A stretch of 64,000 bases of DNA from Algihabitans albus. Its GTDB lineage: Bacteria; Pseudomonadota; Alphaproteobacteria; Kiloniellales; DSM-21159. The stretch is taken from the NCBI RefSeq assembly GCF_003572205.1, contig NZ_QXNY01000005.1, positions 310,001 through 374,000 of the forward strand. The letters are read 5' to 3'. The position numbers and the translations under genes are program-made. Positions 50,468 through 59,409 of this stretch are shown piece after piece; the first letter of the stretch is position 1, and each line of letters starts with the position of its first letter. The notes under the pieces are model-generated. The model did not search any database. It worked only from the letters and a program-made list of their open reading frames with translations, and was not told the origin of the DNA.

Positions 50468-51363
50468 GCTCCCCCTCTCCGGGTCACGTCGCGCAGGCCG
50501 TCGCCCAGCAGATTGATCGCCATGGTCAGCAGGAACAGGCAGAGCCCCGGCAGGGTGATCAGCCAAGGATCGAAGAACATGAAGGTCTTCGCTTCGGAGA
50601 GCATCAGTCCCCAGGAGGGGAGCGGCGCTTGCACGCCCAGCCCGAGGAACGAGAGTGCGGCCTCCAGCAGGATGGCGCTGGCCATCTCGACCGTGGCGAC
50701 GACGATCAGCGGCGGCGCGATGTTGGGTAGGATTTCCCGGAAGAGAATATGCGGCAGCGAGCAGCCGATCGCGCGCGCCGCGCGCACGTAGTCCGCGCTG
50801 CGGGCCTGTTGGGTCGCGCTGCGGGCCACCACGGCGAACTGGTCCCAGAGCAACAGCCCGATCACCAGAATCACCGTTGTCAAGGACCCACCGGCGATGG
50901 CGACCACGGCCAGAGCGACGAGGACCAGCGGCATGGACAGGCGCGTTGTGATGATGAAGCTGATGACCGCGTCGACCCGGCCGCCGAAGTAGCCGGCGAC
51001 CAGGCCGAGCGTGATTCCTATAGTCCCCGAAATCGCCACCGAAACCATACCGATCAGCAAGGAAATCTGACCGCCGTAAAGCAGTCGGGTCAGATAGTCG
51101 CGGCCAAGCTGATCGGTGCCCAGGATATGGCTGGCGAGACTGTCCGCATGCCAGAAGGGCGGTCGCAGGCGGTTGGCGACGTCGGGCAGATAGGGATCGA
51201 AGGGACTCAGCAGCGGCGCGAGCAACGCGAGCAAGGCGAAAACCAGCAGGATCGTACCGCCGATCAGGAACCCGCGATGCCGCAGCGCGGCGAGGGCGAA
51301 CTCCGCGTAGGGCCGCCGGGCGATGGGACCTACGCGTTCGAGCGGCGGCGGCACTAGGCTCAT
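50464..51363 (-). CDS. Dpp/Opp-type ABC transporter permease (DppC-like)
   Basis: A 299-residue inner membrane protein. An N-terminal membrane segment (FLIGGTILLVFALLALLAPL) is followed by the DppC motif HILGTDQLGRDYLTRLLYGG and the EAA-type coupling loop DYVRAARAIGCSLPHILFREILPN. About six membrane segments are visible. It pairs with the DppB-like permease upstream, overlapping it by 4 bases. Confidence 0.92.
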   Translation of the reverse strand: MSLVPPPLERVGPIARRPYAEFALAALRHRGFLIGGTILLVFALLALLAPLLSPFDPYLPDVANRLRPPFWHADSLASHILGTDQLGRDYLTRLLYGGQISLLIGMVSVAISGTIGITLGLVAGYFGGRVDAVISFIITTRLSMPLVLVALAVVAIAGGSLTTVILVIGLLLWDQFAVVARSATQQARSADYVRAARAIGCSLPHILFREILPNIAPPLIVVATVEMASAILLEAALSFLGLGVQAPLPSWGLMLSEAKTFMFFDPWLITLPGLCLFLLTMAINLLGDGLRDVTRRGGA

Positions 51364-52298
51364 GTCGGCGTCCTCAGCCGCGGGTCGGTCCAGGCGTTCA
51401 GGAGATCGGCCAGCAGCGTCAGGGCGATATAGAACATCGAGATCATCAGCACGATGGCCTGGATCACCGGCATGTCCGCCCGGCTCATGGATTGCCAGGC
51501 GAGGTAACCGATGCCCTGGATGGCGAAGACCGACTCGATAATGATCGAACCTCCCAGCATGAAGCCGAACTGGACGGCGGTGAGCGAAATGACGGGAAGC
51601 AGGGCGTTTCGCAAGCCCCAGCGAAACAGGATCGAACCCTGGCTTAAACCCATGGCGCGGGCTGTTCGAATGTAGTCCGAGCTCAGCACGTCGAGCATGC
51701 CTGCGCGCGTCAGCCGCATCAGAGCCGGCGTGGCGTAGGAGCCGAGGGCGATCATCGGCAGCACGAAATGGGCCAGCGTATCGCTGCCCGAGATGGGTAG
51801 CCAGCGCAGTTGAACGCCGAACAGCAGAATGAGCAGCAGGCCGGCCCAGAAGTTGGGGATCGACTGTCCGGCAACAGCCAGGAAAAGAGCGAAACGGTCG
51901 ATGATCGAGTTGGGTCGCAGTGCCGCCGCGACGCCGAGCGGAATGGCCAAAGCGAGTGCGAAGGCAATCGATAGTACGGCGAGTAGCGCCGTCGCGGGCA
52001 AGCGTTCGGCGACCATCTCCAGTACCGGTCGGTTGGTCAGGTAAGATGTGCCGAAGTCGAGCTGCAACAGGCGCACGAGATAGTCGGCATATTGCACGAC
52101 GACCGGGCGATCGAATCCATGGCGCTCGCGGATTGTCTCGATGTCCAGGTCGGTCGCGCTGTCGCCGGCCAGCGCCAGCGCCGGGTCGATCGCAACATGC
52201 GACAGGCAGAAGGTCATGACGGAGACCGCCAGCGCGACCAGTGCGGCAACCACGAGGCGACGGACGATCACGGCCCACATGCTGTCACGAGTCTCCAA
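51360..52298 (-). CDS. Dpp/Opp-type ABC transporter permease (DppB-like)
   Basis: A 312-residue membrane protein with the DppB pattern: N-terminal membrane helix, the periplasmic IRERHGFDRPVVVQYADYL segment, LDFGTSYLTNRPV, and the coupling loop DYIRTARAMGLSQGSILFRWGLRNA. Six membrane segments are visible. It starts the four-gene permease/ATPase unit 68 bases after the binding-protein gene. Confidence 0.92.
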   Translation of the reverse strand: METRDSMWAVIVRRLVVAALVALAVSVMTFCLSHVAIDPALALAGDSATDLDIETIRERHGFDRPVVVQYADYLVRLLQLDFGTSYLTNRPVLEMVAERLPATALLAVLSIAFALALAIPLGVAAALRPNSIIDRFALFLAVAGQSIPNFWAGLLLILLFGVQLRWLPISGSDTLAHFVLPMIALGSYATPALMRLTRAGMLDVLSSDYIRTARAMGLSQGSILFRWGLRNALLPVISLTAVQFGFMLGGSIIIESVFAIQGIGYLAWQSMSRADMPVIQAIVLMISMFYIALTLLADLLNAWTDPRLRTPT

Positions 52299-52366
52299 GT
52301 CGCCCGCTCGGGGCAGGCACGACGGTGGCCGGCCTGTTCGGCACGGCCCGCACGCCGTTCAAGAGA

Positions 52367-53896
52367 TTATTTCCAAGAGGCGGAGAAGAAACGCGGTAAC
52401 TCGTCCACGTGCGGCGTGAAATCGAGATCGCTTTTGTAGGCGTAGCCCATCACGATGGTATGCATCGGCACCCAGTAGGCACGCTCGCTGGCAAGGGTGA
52501 TCGCCTCGGCGTAGCTCTGCTTTCGCGTCTCGGGATCGACGGAGACGTTGGCCTCCGCGATCAGCGCCATGATCTCCTCGTCGCGTGCGCCGTCGTTCGT
52601 ACCGCCGTTGAAGAAATTGCCCATCGAGGCGGAAGCGTCGGCAATGGAGAAAGAGCCCCAGTCGCCGTACCACATACCGATCTGACCTTCCCGCCAGGCG
52701 GAGAAGGAGGCCCGAGCCTGTAGCATCTCGAGATTTGCGGTGATGCCGATCACTGCCAGGTAGGCTTGTACCGCTTCCGCCCGTGCCCTGTCGCGGTAGG
52801 ACGCCATCTCCACCGTAAAGCCCTCGGAAAAGCCGGCCTCGGCCAACAGCGCCTTGGCTTTCTCCGGATCGTAGTCGTAGACGACCGCGGCCGACTCGTC
52901 GCAACCGAACTGCCGGGGGTAGCAGGGGGCATTGATCGTCCGCCCGTCGCCGCCGACCAGATTGGTCACTATGGTCTCGCGGTCGATGGCATGGTTGATC
53001 GCCTGTCGAACCCGAACGTCGGTCAGCGGATTGCCTTCGCTGGTTCGTCCTGCCGCATCTAGCGCGACCATCGCGATCCGCATGGTCGATCCCAGAACGG
53101 CGGTGACGCCAGGGATGTCCGAGAGCTGCTCGATCTGGTCGCTGGGCATGTTCCAGGTCCAGTCGATGCCGCCGCCAATCAGTTCGGCGATTCTTGTTGC
53201 GCTGTCGGGAATCGTCCGCACCCGCAGCACCTCGATCGAAGGTGTGCCCTTGCCGCCGTCGGCGAAGTAGGCGGGGTTCCGGGTCAGCGTATAAGTCCCT
53301 CCCTCCACGGCGGTGAGTGCATAGGGACCGGTGCCGATCGGCGACTGGCCGAAGGCGTCGGGACCGGCAGCCTGGTAGGCGTCCGAGGGATAGATCGGCA
53401 GCGAGCCGGCAATGAACTCCAGGGCTGCAGGGAACGGCTCCTTCGAGACAATGCGAACCGTGCGTGCATCGACGGCCTCGACACGCTCGATCCAGCCGAC
53501 CGAGGCCTGTGAGCGTGCGCCGGCCTCCGGGTCCGCGTAACGGTTTAGGGTGAAGGTGACATCCTCGGCGGAGAACTCGGAGCCATCGTGGAAGGTTACG
53601 CCGTCGCGCAGATCGAACTCCCAGGACCGCTCATCGATCTGACGCCAGCTTGTCGCGAGCAACGGCTCATATTCGAAGGTTTCGGGATTGCGCCAGATCA
53701 GCGTATCGAAAAGGTGGCGGGTCATCACCACGCCATCCCGCGCCGTATTGAGGTAGCCGTTGAGATTTGGGAACTCCTCACCCAGCCCGATGGTCAGTGA
53801 GTTGTCATCCGGTCCGGCTTTCACCGCGTCGCCACCCAGCGTTAGGACACCGAGCGTCAGCGCACTGATCGCTGCGGTCGCGAGAACTCTCTTCAT
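52367..53896 (-). CDS. Periplasmic solute-binding protein, SBP_bac_5 family
   Basis: A 509-residue exported protein (signal peptide residues 1 to about 27, ending DAVKA). Family landmarks are the SLTIGLGEEFPNLNGYLN start, WRQIDERSWEFDLRDGVTFH, SPIGTGPYALTAVEGG, and VRQAINHAIDRETIV. This family binds peptides, opines, nickel or sugars; the ligand here is unknown. It is the first transport gene after the amidase gene, with a 117-base gap that may hold a separate promoter. Confidence 0.92.
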   Translation of the reverse strand: MKRVLATAAISALTLGVLTLGGDAVKAGPDDNSLTIGLGEEFPNLNGYLNTARDGVVMTRHLFDTLIWRNPETFEYEPLLATSWRQIDERSWEFDLRDGVTFHDGSEFSAEDVTFTLNRYADPEAGARSQASVGWIERVEAVDARTVRIVSKEPFPAALEFIAGSLPIYPSDAYQAAGPDAFGQSPIGTGPYALTAVEGGTYTLTRNPAYFADGGKGTPSIEVLRVRTIPDSATRIAELIGGGIDWTWNMPSDQIEQLSDIPGVTAVLGSTMRIAMVALDAAGRTSEGNPLTDVRVRQAINHAIDRETIVTNLVGGDGRTINAPCYPRQFGCDESAAVVYDYDPEKAKALLAEAGFSEGFTVEMASYRDRARAEAVQAYLAVIGITANLEMLQARASFSAWREGQIGMWYGDWGSFSIADASASMGNFFNGGTNDGARDEEIMALIAEANVSVDPETRKQSYAEAITLASERAYWVPMHTIVMGYAYKSDLDFTPHVDELPRFFSASWK

Positions 53897-54013
53897 TTCT
53901 TGCTCTCCTCTGTTCGCTTCGTAGGTTTGGCCGACCCTGTTCGCTCGGGCCGTTCCTATTCGATGCTGTCTACATTCCGGTTGGTGTCTGCGCTCGGTAG
54001 CGCTTGCGGCGCA

Positions 54014-55456
54014 TCACTGGGCAGCGGCCTCTTGCGGGTCGAAGGTAGGCCGGACGAAGTCCGATACTGCCTGAAAGGCTGCAGCGGCGCTCAAGACCAG
54101 GTCGTCGCGAAAGGGGGCTGCTGCGATCTGCAGGCCAACTGGCAGGCCCGGCGCAGCTCGGGAGTCCGGGCCGGTCAGGCCGCAGGGAATGCTGGCTGCC
54201 GGCTGCTGAGTCATGTTGAAGATGAAGGTGTAAGGGGACCAGATCTCGCTGTTCATCTGGTACCAGTGGAGATCCTTCGGGCTTTGGCTGATCCCGGTCG
54301 GATGCGGCAGGACCGCCATCGTCGGCGTCAGCAGCAAGTCGTAGCGCTCATGGAACCGTAGCATCGAAGCTTTCAGCGCAGTTCGGACCGACTGCGCCCA
54401 GACGTAGTCGTTGACGTCATAGTCCTCGGCCATTTCGACGACCCGCGCGACCACGGGGTCGAGCTGAGCGCGCTGATCGGCTGAAAGCTTGCCGACCCCT
54501 GCCGCACGATTGCAGAGGCGAAGAATGTCGTAGGCGCCGAAGAGGTCCGGCAGTTCCGGCGTCGCCTCCTCGACCTGTGCTCCGAGTTCGGCGAAACGTT
54601 GGACTGCCGCGTCGACCAACCTCGCAACTTCGGGCTCCGGGTCGCGTATACCGAGGCTGGGCGAATAGGCGATCTTGAGCTTCCTTAAGGCCATCTCCGG
54701 CTGAAAGGCCAGTGCGGTCTCCTGCCGTGGCAGCGCGTCGCCGTCTCGCACATCGGGACCCGCGATTACTACAAGCATCGCGGCCGCGTCTGCCACCGAC
54801 CAACTCATCGGACCCACATGGCCGAGACTGCCGGCCGCGCTCGGTGGGTAGTTGGCGACAAGTCCGTAGGTCGGTTTGAGTCCGAAGCAGCCACCGAAAC
54901 TCGCGGGCATCCGGATCGAACCGGCCGCATCGTTCGCCAGCGCCAGCGGTCCGGCACCTGCGGCCAACTGTGCTGCTGCGCCCATGCTCGAGCCGGCGCA
55001 GCCGTAGCCGGTGTTCCAGGGGCCGACCGTGTTGCCGGTCAGCGGACTGGATGAGAAGGGGCTGCCGCCGAACTCGGTGGTCGTCGTCTTGCTAAAGATG
55101 ACCGCACCTGCCGCGCGCAGGCGAGCGACGGCCGGTGCGTCCTCATCCCACGGTCCCGAGGGATCGACGGTCCTGGACCCTTTCAAGGTGGCCATGCCCC
55201 GAGTGAGAATCATGTCCTTTACACTGACCGGTACACCGTCCAACAGGCCGAGTGACGTTCCATTCCGCCAGCGGGCCTCGGACAGGCGAGCGGTCGCCAG
55301 CGCGCCTTCTCGGTCGAAGCGGCAAAAGGCGTTCAGCGTCGGCTGAATCGCATCGGCCCGAGCCTGGACGGCTGCCAGTACTTCGACCGGGCTGAAGCGG
55401 CCCGCTCGATAGCCGGATGTCATCTCGCTGGCCGTGAGGGCCGCAAGCTGGCTCAT
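54014..55456 (-). CDS. Amidase-signature family amidohydrolase
   Basis: A 480-residue amidase with the Ser-cis-Ser-Lys triad: Lys80 (PVSVKDMI), the serine-rich loop at GSSMGA (155-160) and Ser180 (AAGSIRMPAS). The family hydrolyses carboxamides and some peptide-like bonds. The loop before the first serine (GYGCAGSS) differs from the usual GGSSGG, which may alter specificity. It overlaps the hydrolase stop by 4 bases and precedes the transporter, so it likely acts on the imported solute. Confidence 0.88.
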   Translation of the reverse strand: MSQLAALTASEMTSGYRAGRFSPVEVLAAVQARADAIQPTLNAFCRFDREGALATARLSEARWRNGTSLGLLDGVPVSVKDMILTRGMATLKGSRTVDPSGPWDEDAPAVARLRAAGAVIFSKTTTTEFGGSPFSSSPLTGNTVGPWNTGYGCAGSSMGAAAQLAAGAGPLALANDAAGSIRMPASFGGCFGLKPTYGLVANYPPSAAGSLGHVGPMSWSVADAAAMLVVIAGPDVRDGDALPRQETALAFQPEMALRKLKIAYSPSLGIRDPEPEVARLVDAAVQRFAELGAQVEEATPELPDLFGAYDILRLCNRAAGVGKLSADQRAQLDPVVARVVEMAEDYDVNDYVWAQSVRTALKASMLRFHERYDLLLTPTMAVLPHPTGISQSPKDLHWYQMNSEIWSPYTFIFNMTQQPAASIPCGLTGPDSRAAPGLPVGLQIAAAPFRDDLVLSAAAAFQAVSDFVRPTFDPQEAAAQ

Positions 55457-56325
55457 CGAACGAACCTCCTTCTCGAACCTCGGGCGGACTCCGAAGCACC
55501 CTTGAAAAACTCTAGGACCAGCTTTGTGAAGCGGTCCGGGGCTTCCAGGTTCGGCATATGTCCGACGTCCTTAAGAATTTGGGCCGGCCCCTGGCCCACT
55601 GCGGCGGCCAGAGCCTCCGTAACCGCAGGCGGGCAGACGGCATCGCTGTCGCCGCCGACGACCAGAACCGGCATTGTCAGGTTGGCGAGCAGGTCGCGCC
55701 GATCCATTCCGGCAGAGGCGGTCAGGGCCGCGAGGTAGGGCAGGCGTTTCAGACCGCTTAGGCTCTCGCTCATCTGCGCACGCGCGGCCGGACTCGCCGT
55801 TGGGTGCAGCAAGCTTTCGACAATCCCTTGTACGCGGTCGCTGCGCACGCTCTCACCGTCGAACAGACCGTGGCGCGCGTCGATGTAAGCCTGCCGTTCG
55901 GCCTGGCTCATGTGTGCCAAGTAGGCTGGCTGCGTGCCGGACAGGACCAACCCGGTGAAGCGATCCGGAGCGATAGCGCAGGCTTCCAGCAGAATGCGCC
56001 CCCCCATCGAGTGCCCCACGGCGTTGACCTTGTCGAAGCCGAAGGCATCCATCAAGGCGAAGAGATCGTCGGCGAAGTCTCGGAAGCGGACAACCGGCGG
56101 GCCGTCGCTGTCTCCGTAGCCGCGCGCGTCCGGGGCGATCGCCCTGAAGCCCGAGGCCAGCGCGGTGAGCTGAGGGCGCCATTGCGCACGTGCTCCTCCG
56201 ATGCCGTGGAGCAACATGATCGGTGCCCCGGTGCCCGCAACGTCACAGGCGATCGAGCGACCCGGAGCGACCTGCACGCGCGGTTCCAACACCACTGTGC
56301 CCGGCGAAGTGTGGGCCGATGTCAT
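55453..56325 (-). CDS. Alpha/beta-fold hydrolase
   Basis: A 290-residue alpha/beta hydrolase. The oxyanion motif is HGIGG (40-44), the nucleophile is Ser106 (VGHSMGG), the acid is in the VVGGDSDAVCP region (about 215-225) and the histidine in VGHMPNLEAP (about 255). It resembles 3-oxoadipate enol-lactonase-like and related carboxyl-ester or lactone hydrolases. Start and stop overlap its neighbours by 4 bases each, so it is made with the SDR and the amidase. Confidence 0.88.
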   Translation of the reverse strand: MTSAHTSPGTVVLEPRVQVAPGRSIACDVAGTGAPIMLLHGIGGARAQWRPQLTALASGFRAIAPDARGYGDSDGPPVVRFRDFADDLFALMDAFGFDKVNAVGHSMGGRILLEACAIAPDRFTGLVLSGTQPAYLAHMSQAERQAYIDARHGLFDGESVRSDRVQGIVESLLHPTASPAARAQMSESLSGLKRLPYLAALTASAGMDRRDLLANLTMPVLVVGGDSDAVCPPAVTEALAAAVGQGPAQILKDVGHMPNLEAPDRFTKLVLEFFKGASESARGSRRRFVR

Positions 56326-57083
56326 AGCAGCGAAAGTCCCCCGTCGACGCGTAACACCTGGCCGGTGATGTGGCGGGCCGGCCGTGACAGCAGGAAGGCG
56401 ACGGCGGCGGCGATGTCATCCGGATCGGCGATCCGACCGCTCGGCGTGGCTCTCGCCGCCGCTTCCCACGCTGCCGGCCCGAGCGCTGCGTGGCCGCCCT
56501 CTTTGCGCGTGTAGCCGGGCGCGACGCAATTCACCGTCACACCGCTCGGCGCGAGCTGGAAGGCCAACGTCTTGGCTAGCGCTTCCAGCGCACCCTTGCC
56601 GGCCGCCGTGGTGGGGAAGATCGTCCCCTCGATGCCGATATCGTTGGCGACGAAGGAACTGATGGCCAACACCCGGCCCCAGGTCGAGGCGCGGAGGTCG
56701 GGGAGGGCACTGTTCACCAAGGCGACGAAGGGCAGTGTATTTACAGCGATGGACTCTGCGACGTCGGCGGCGTCGAAGTCGCCGAACTCGGTCTTGGCCG
56801 CACGCCCGGCGTTAGACACGATCTGGTCCAGGCGGCCGAAGCGCGCGCGGGCGAGCGCCACCAAGGCGGCGGGTACGTCGATGTCCGTCAGGTCGCCAAG
56901 CTGAGTTGCGACGGTTGCGCCCGCCTCCCGCACCGCCGTTGCGGTGCGCTCGAGCCCTTCGCAGTTGCTGCGGGTGGTCAGCAGAAGTGCCGTCTTCGGC
57001 GCTGCGATCGACCGGGCCGTTGCCGCCCCGATGCCGCTGGCTGCACCTGTGATCAGAACGACGCGCTCGATCTCCTCAGCCAT
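56322..57083 (-). CDS. SDR-family protein with altered catalytic tetrad
   Basis: A 253-residue Rossmann protein. The cofactor motif is TGAASGIGA (12-20), NAG is at 91-93, and Ser142/143 and Lys163 are kept. The usual Tyr of YxxxK is Thr159 (TAAGK), so normal SDR acid-base catalysis is doubtful. The late motif VAPGYTR is present. The ATG at 57083 starts the conserved region; a longer frame to 57251 runs into the aldolase gene. It lies in the catabolic operon between the aldolase and hydrolase genes. Confidence 0.85.
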   Translation of the reverse strand: MAEEIERVVLITGAASGIGAATARSIAAPKTALLLTTRSNCEGLERTATAVREAGATVATQLGDLTDIDVPAALVALARARFGRLDQIVSNAGRAAKTEFGDFDAADVAESIAVNTLPFVALVNSALPDLRASTWGRVLAISSFVANDIGIEGTIFPTTAAGKGALEALAKTLAFQLAPSGVTVNCVAPGYTRKEGGHAALGPAAWEAAARATPSGRIADPDDIAAAVAFLLSRPARHITGQVLRVDGGLSLL

Positions 57084-57108
57084 CCCCCTCCCGCCCTCTA
57101 CCAACCGG

Positions 57109-58047
57109 TTACTCTGCGGCAGCTGCCGGGGCGAGCTTGAAGCCGTACTTGCGGTCCAGATCCAAGGCTGCAAAGGCGTCGAGGCCGACTTGAAGTGCCG
57201 CAGGGTCGAGCGGACGCAGCGGTTTGCGCAAGGGGCCGGCAGGTAATCCAACTGCCCGCATCAGGCTCTTGACCGCGACGGGATTGATGGCGGAGTAGGC
57301 GAAGTGCAGGATCGGCAGATTACGCAGCCAGGCTTCGCGGCAGGCGAAAGCGTCGTCTCCGGTCTCCCAAGGCTTGGAGATCACCGCCATCTCCTCGGGG
57401 ATCAGATTGCCGGTCATGTTGGCGGTGCCGTGCCCACCGAGCGCCATGGTCGGGATGACCAGTCCAAGATTAGGCGAACAGCAGCACATGATTGCCATGT
57501 CGGGCTCCGCCGCGCAGATCTGCGCGACCTGGCCGACGCGCGTCGTGCTCTCCTTCAGAACGACCATGTTCGGATGCTTGGCGATCTGCAGCAGATCGTT
57601 CCAGTGCAAGTCCGTCTTTACGCGCGGAGGGTTGTTGTAGAAGCCGATCGGCAGATCGACGGCATCGCAAACCTCCAGAACGTAGGCGACGATATCGGCG
57701 TTGGCTGCGCAGATGTAAGCGGGCGCAGCAATGATGGCGCCGTCGGCACCTTCCGCCGCCGCAAAGCGCACATAGTCGATTGTCTGCGCGGTATTTTGAC
57801 CGGTGCAGCCATAGTAGAGCAGCATGCCGGAGGGACGCATCCTGACCGTCTCGCGGATGATGCTGTGCCGTTCCTCCGCCGCTAGCATCGAGACCTCGCC
57901 GGTCGAGCCCATGATCAGGACGGCCGAGGTTCCGTGCTCCGCGTGCCAGGAGAGAAGGCTGCGGAAGCCCTCGTAATCCACCGAACCGTCTAGGTTCATC
58001 GGTGTGACAAGGGCGACGAAGGATCCGATCGGTCTGCGGTGGGCCAT
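57109..58047 (-). CDS. DapA/NanA-family aldolase or lyase
   Basis: A 312-residue TIM-barrel enzyme. GSTGE (47-51), FYNNPPR with Tyr137, and the Schiff-base Lys165 (MVVLKES) are in place. The family includes dihydrodipicolinate synthase, N-acetylneuraminate lyase and several sugar-acid dehydratases. The YNNPPR form (versus YNVPGR) is found in catabolic members. It is the first gene downstream of the LysR gene and leads the catabolic operon; the keto-acid substrate is unknown. Confidence 0.88.
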   Translation of the reverse strand: MAHRRPIGSFVALVTPMNLDGSVDYEGFRSLLSWHAEHGTSAVLIMGSTGEVSMLAAEERHSIIRETVRMRPSGMLLYYGCTGQNTAQTIDYVRFAAAEGADGAIIAAPAYICAANADIVAYVLEVCDAVDLPIGFYNNPPRVKTDLHWNDLLQIAKHPNMVVLKESTTRVGQVAQICAAEPDMAIMCCCSPNLGLVIPTMALGGHGTANMTGNLIPEEMAVISKPWETGDDAFACREAWLRNLPILHFAYSAINPVAVKSLMRAVGLPAGPLRKPLRPLDPAALQVGLDAFAALDLDRKYGFKLAPAAAAE

Positions 58048-58119
58048 GACGCCTTTCCTCTCTCCGGCAATGCGGGCGGTCTCGACGCAAGACTAGGCCG
58101 CCAGAGGGTATGACACCAA

Positions 58120-58148
58120 ATATCTAATTTCGATCACTCCATAACCAA
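58120..58148 (-). promoter_or_regulatory. Candidate promoter of the catabolic operon
   Basis: Leftward, TTGGTT (complement at 58143-58148) and AGATAT (complement at 58120-58125) are 17 bases apart, about 75 bases before the aldolase start. An overlapping CCAATTGG palindrome could be part of a LysR site. Confidence 0.35.
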
Positions 58149-58228
58149 TTGGAATGCCCTCCGTGGCGGATCGAGCGACGTTTCTGAGTCTGCGCTTCTG
58201 GGTCAGCGATTCTGGGCCTGTCGCGGAC

Positions 58229-59155
58229 TCAGGAGGTGTCGCGCCGCTCTCGTCCTGTTCGCTCTATCAAAGGGGAGGCCTCGACGGTGGCGATAGCGTC
58301 GTCCATCACTGCGGCGGCGGCGCGCGACTGGGGCAGTCCGGCCGGCCGGATCAACCGGAAATGAAAGGGGATGAGGGGATCTAGCGGTCGGACGGAAAGG
58401 GTGTCCTCGCCGAACATGGCCGGGGTCAGGGGATCGACGATGGAGATACCGACTCCTCGGGCGACCAGGGCGCAGGCGGCGAAGCTGGGCTGGCACTCTC
58501 CTCGGATCTGCGGAGTTACGTCGGCGTCGATGAACATCTGGTCGACATGCCGGGCCGTAACGGTGTGATGGCTGAGCGCGACCATCGCCACGCCGTCCAG
58601 GTCCTGCGGACGAATCATCTTGCGAGCCGCCAACGGATGACCCGGCGGCATCGCTACGACACAGGCCATCTCGTAGCTCGCCACCACCGTCAGATCGGGG
58701 CGTCGGTTCGGCAGATGGGCGAAGCCGAAATCGAAAGCCGCTGCGGCGGTAAGATCGGCGATTCGCGGCGAGGTATGAACGTCGAGGCTGATTCGGATGT
58801 CGGGATATGTCGCCGAGAAGCGACTGATGATCGATGGAACCAGGTCGGTCGCGAGGGCAGGCATGGCGGCGATCCGCACATGTCCCCGGCGCAGGTCGCG
58901 GATCTCGCGAGCCGACTGCGCGAGGCGCTGCAGCCCGAGGTAGGAGCGTTCTAGTTCCTCGTGAAAGGCTATCGCTTCCGGCGTCGGGATCACACCGCCC
59001 GGGGCACGGTCGAATAGCCGAAACCCGACCTCCTGCTCCAGGGCCGCGATCAGTTTGGTAACGGCCGGCTGCGACAGCCGCATGGCTTTGGCGGCACGCG
59101 TGATGGACCCATGCAGCATGGCCATACGAAAGGCTTCCAATTGGCGGAGGTTCAT
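58229..59155 (-). CDS. LysR-family transcriptional regulator
   Basis: A 308-residue LysR regulator. The N-terminal HTH (MNLRQLEAFRMAMLHGSITR, KAMRLSQPAVTKLIAALEQE) is clear, followed by a substrate-binding domain with HVRIAAMPALATDLVP and MACVVAMPPGHPLA. It lies upstream of the aldolase-to-transporter run, in the same direction, and is the probable activator of that operon in response to a pathway compound. Confidence 0.92.
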   Translation of the reverse strand: MNLRQLEAFRMAMLHGSITRAAKAMRLSQPAVTKLIAALEQEVGFRLFDRAPGGVIPTPEAIAFHEELERSYLGLQRLAQSAREIRDLRRGHVRIAAMPALATDLVPSIISRFSATYPDIRISLDVHTSPRIADLTAAAAFDFGFAHLPNRRPDLTVVASYEMACVVAMPPGHPLAARKMIRPQDLDGVAMVALSHHTVTARHVDQMFIDADVTPQIRGECQPSFAACALVARGVGISIVDPLTPAMFGEDTLSVRPLDPLIPFHFRLIRPAGLPQSRAAAAVMDDAIATVEASPLIERTGRERRDTS

Positions 59156-59409
59156 CGGTTGCTACTGTTTCGACAATTTCAGCCTGTTCATGATCGGCAC
59201 GGCGATGGCGCGATCAGCCGTACGATCCCGAGTTTCTCAGTTGCCGGACACCGCGTTTGGCGCGCCCCATCCTCTAACACGCTTTCTTTAAGGATGCGGC
59301 TCTGGGGGTGAAAGCGGTAACGATCCAATCTGGGCGGATGTACCGGTCGCACGGCCCTGACAGCCCTGACCAATGAGCCAAGACGTGAGTGGTGCCGCTA
59401 AACTGCGTC

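Noticed and set aside
50464-52278. One 604-codon frame spanning both permeases
   Set aside because: Its N-terminal half is out of frame with the DppB-like gene. The DppC-like permease begins at 51363 with its own ATG overlapping the upstream stop.
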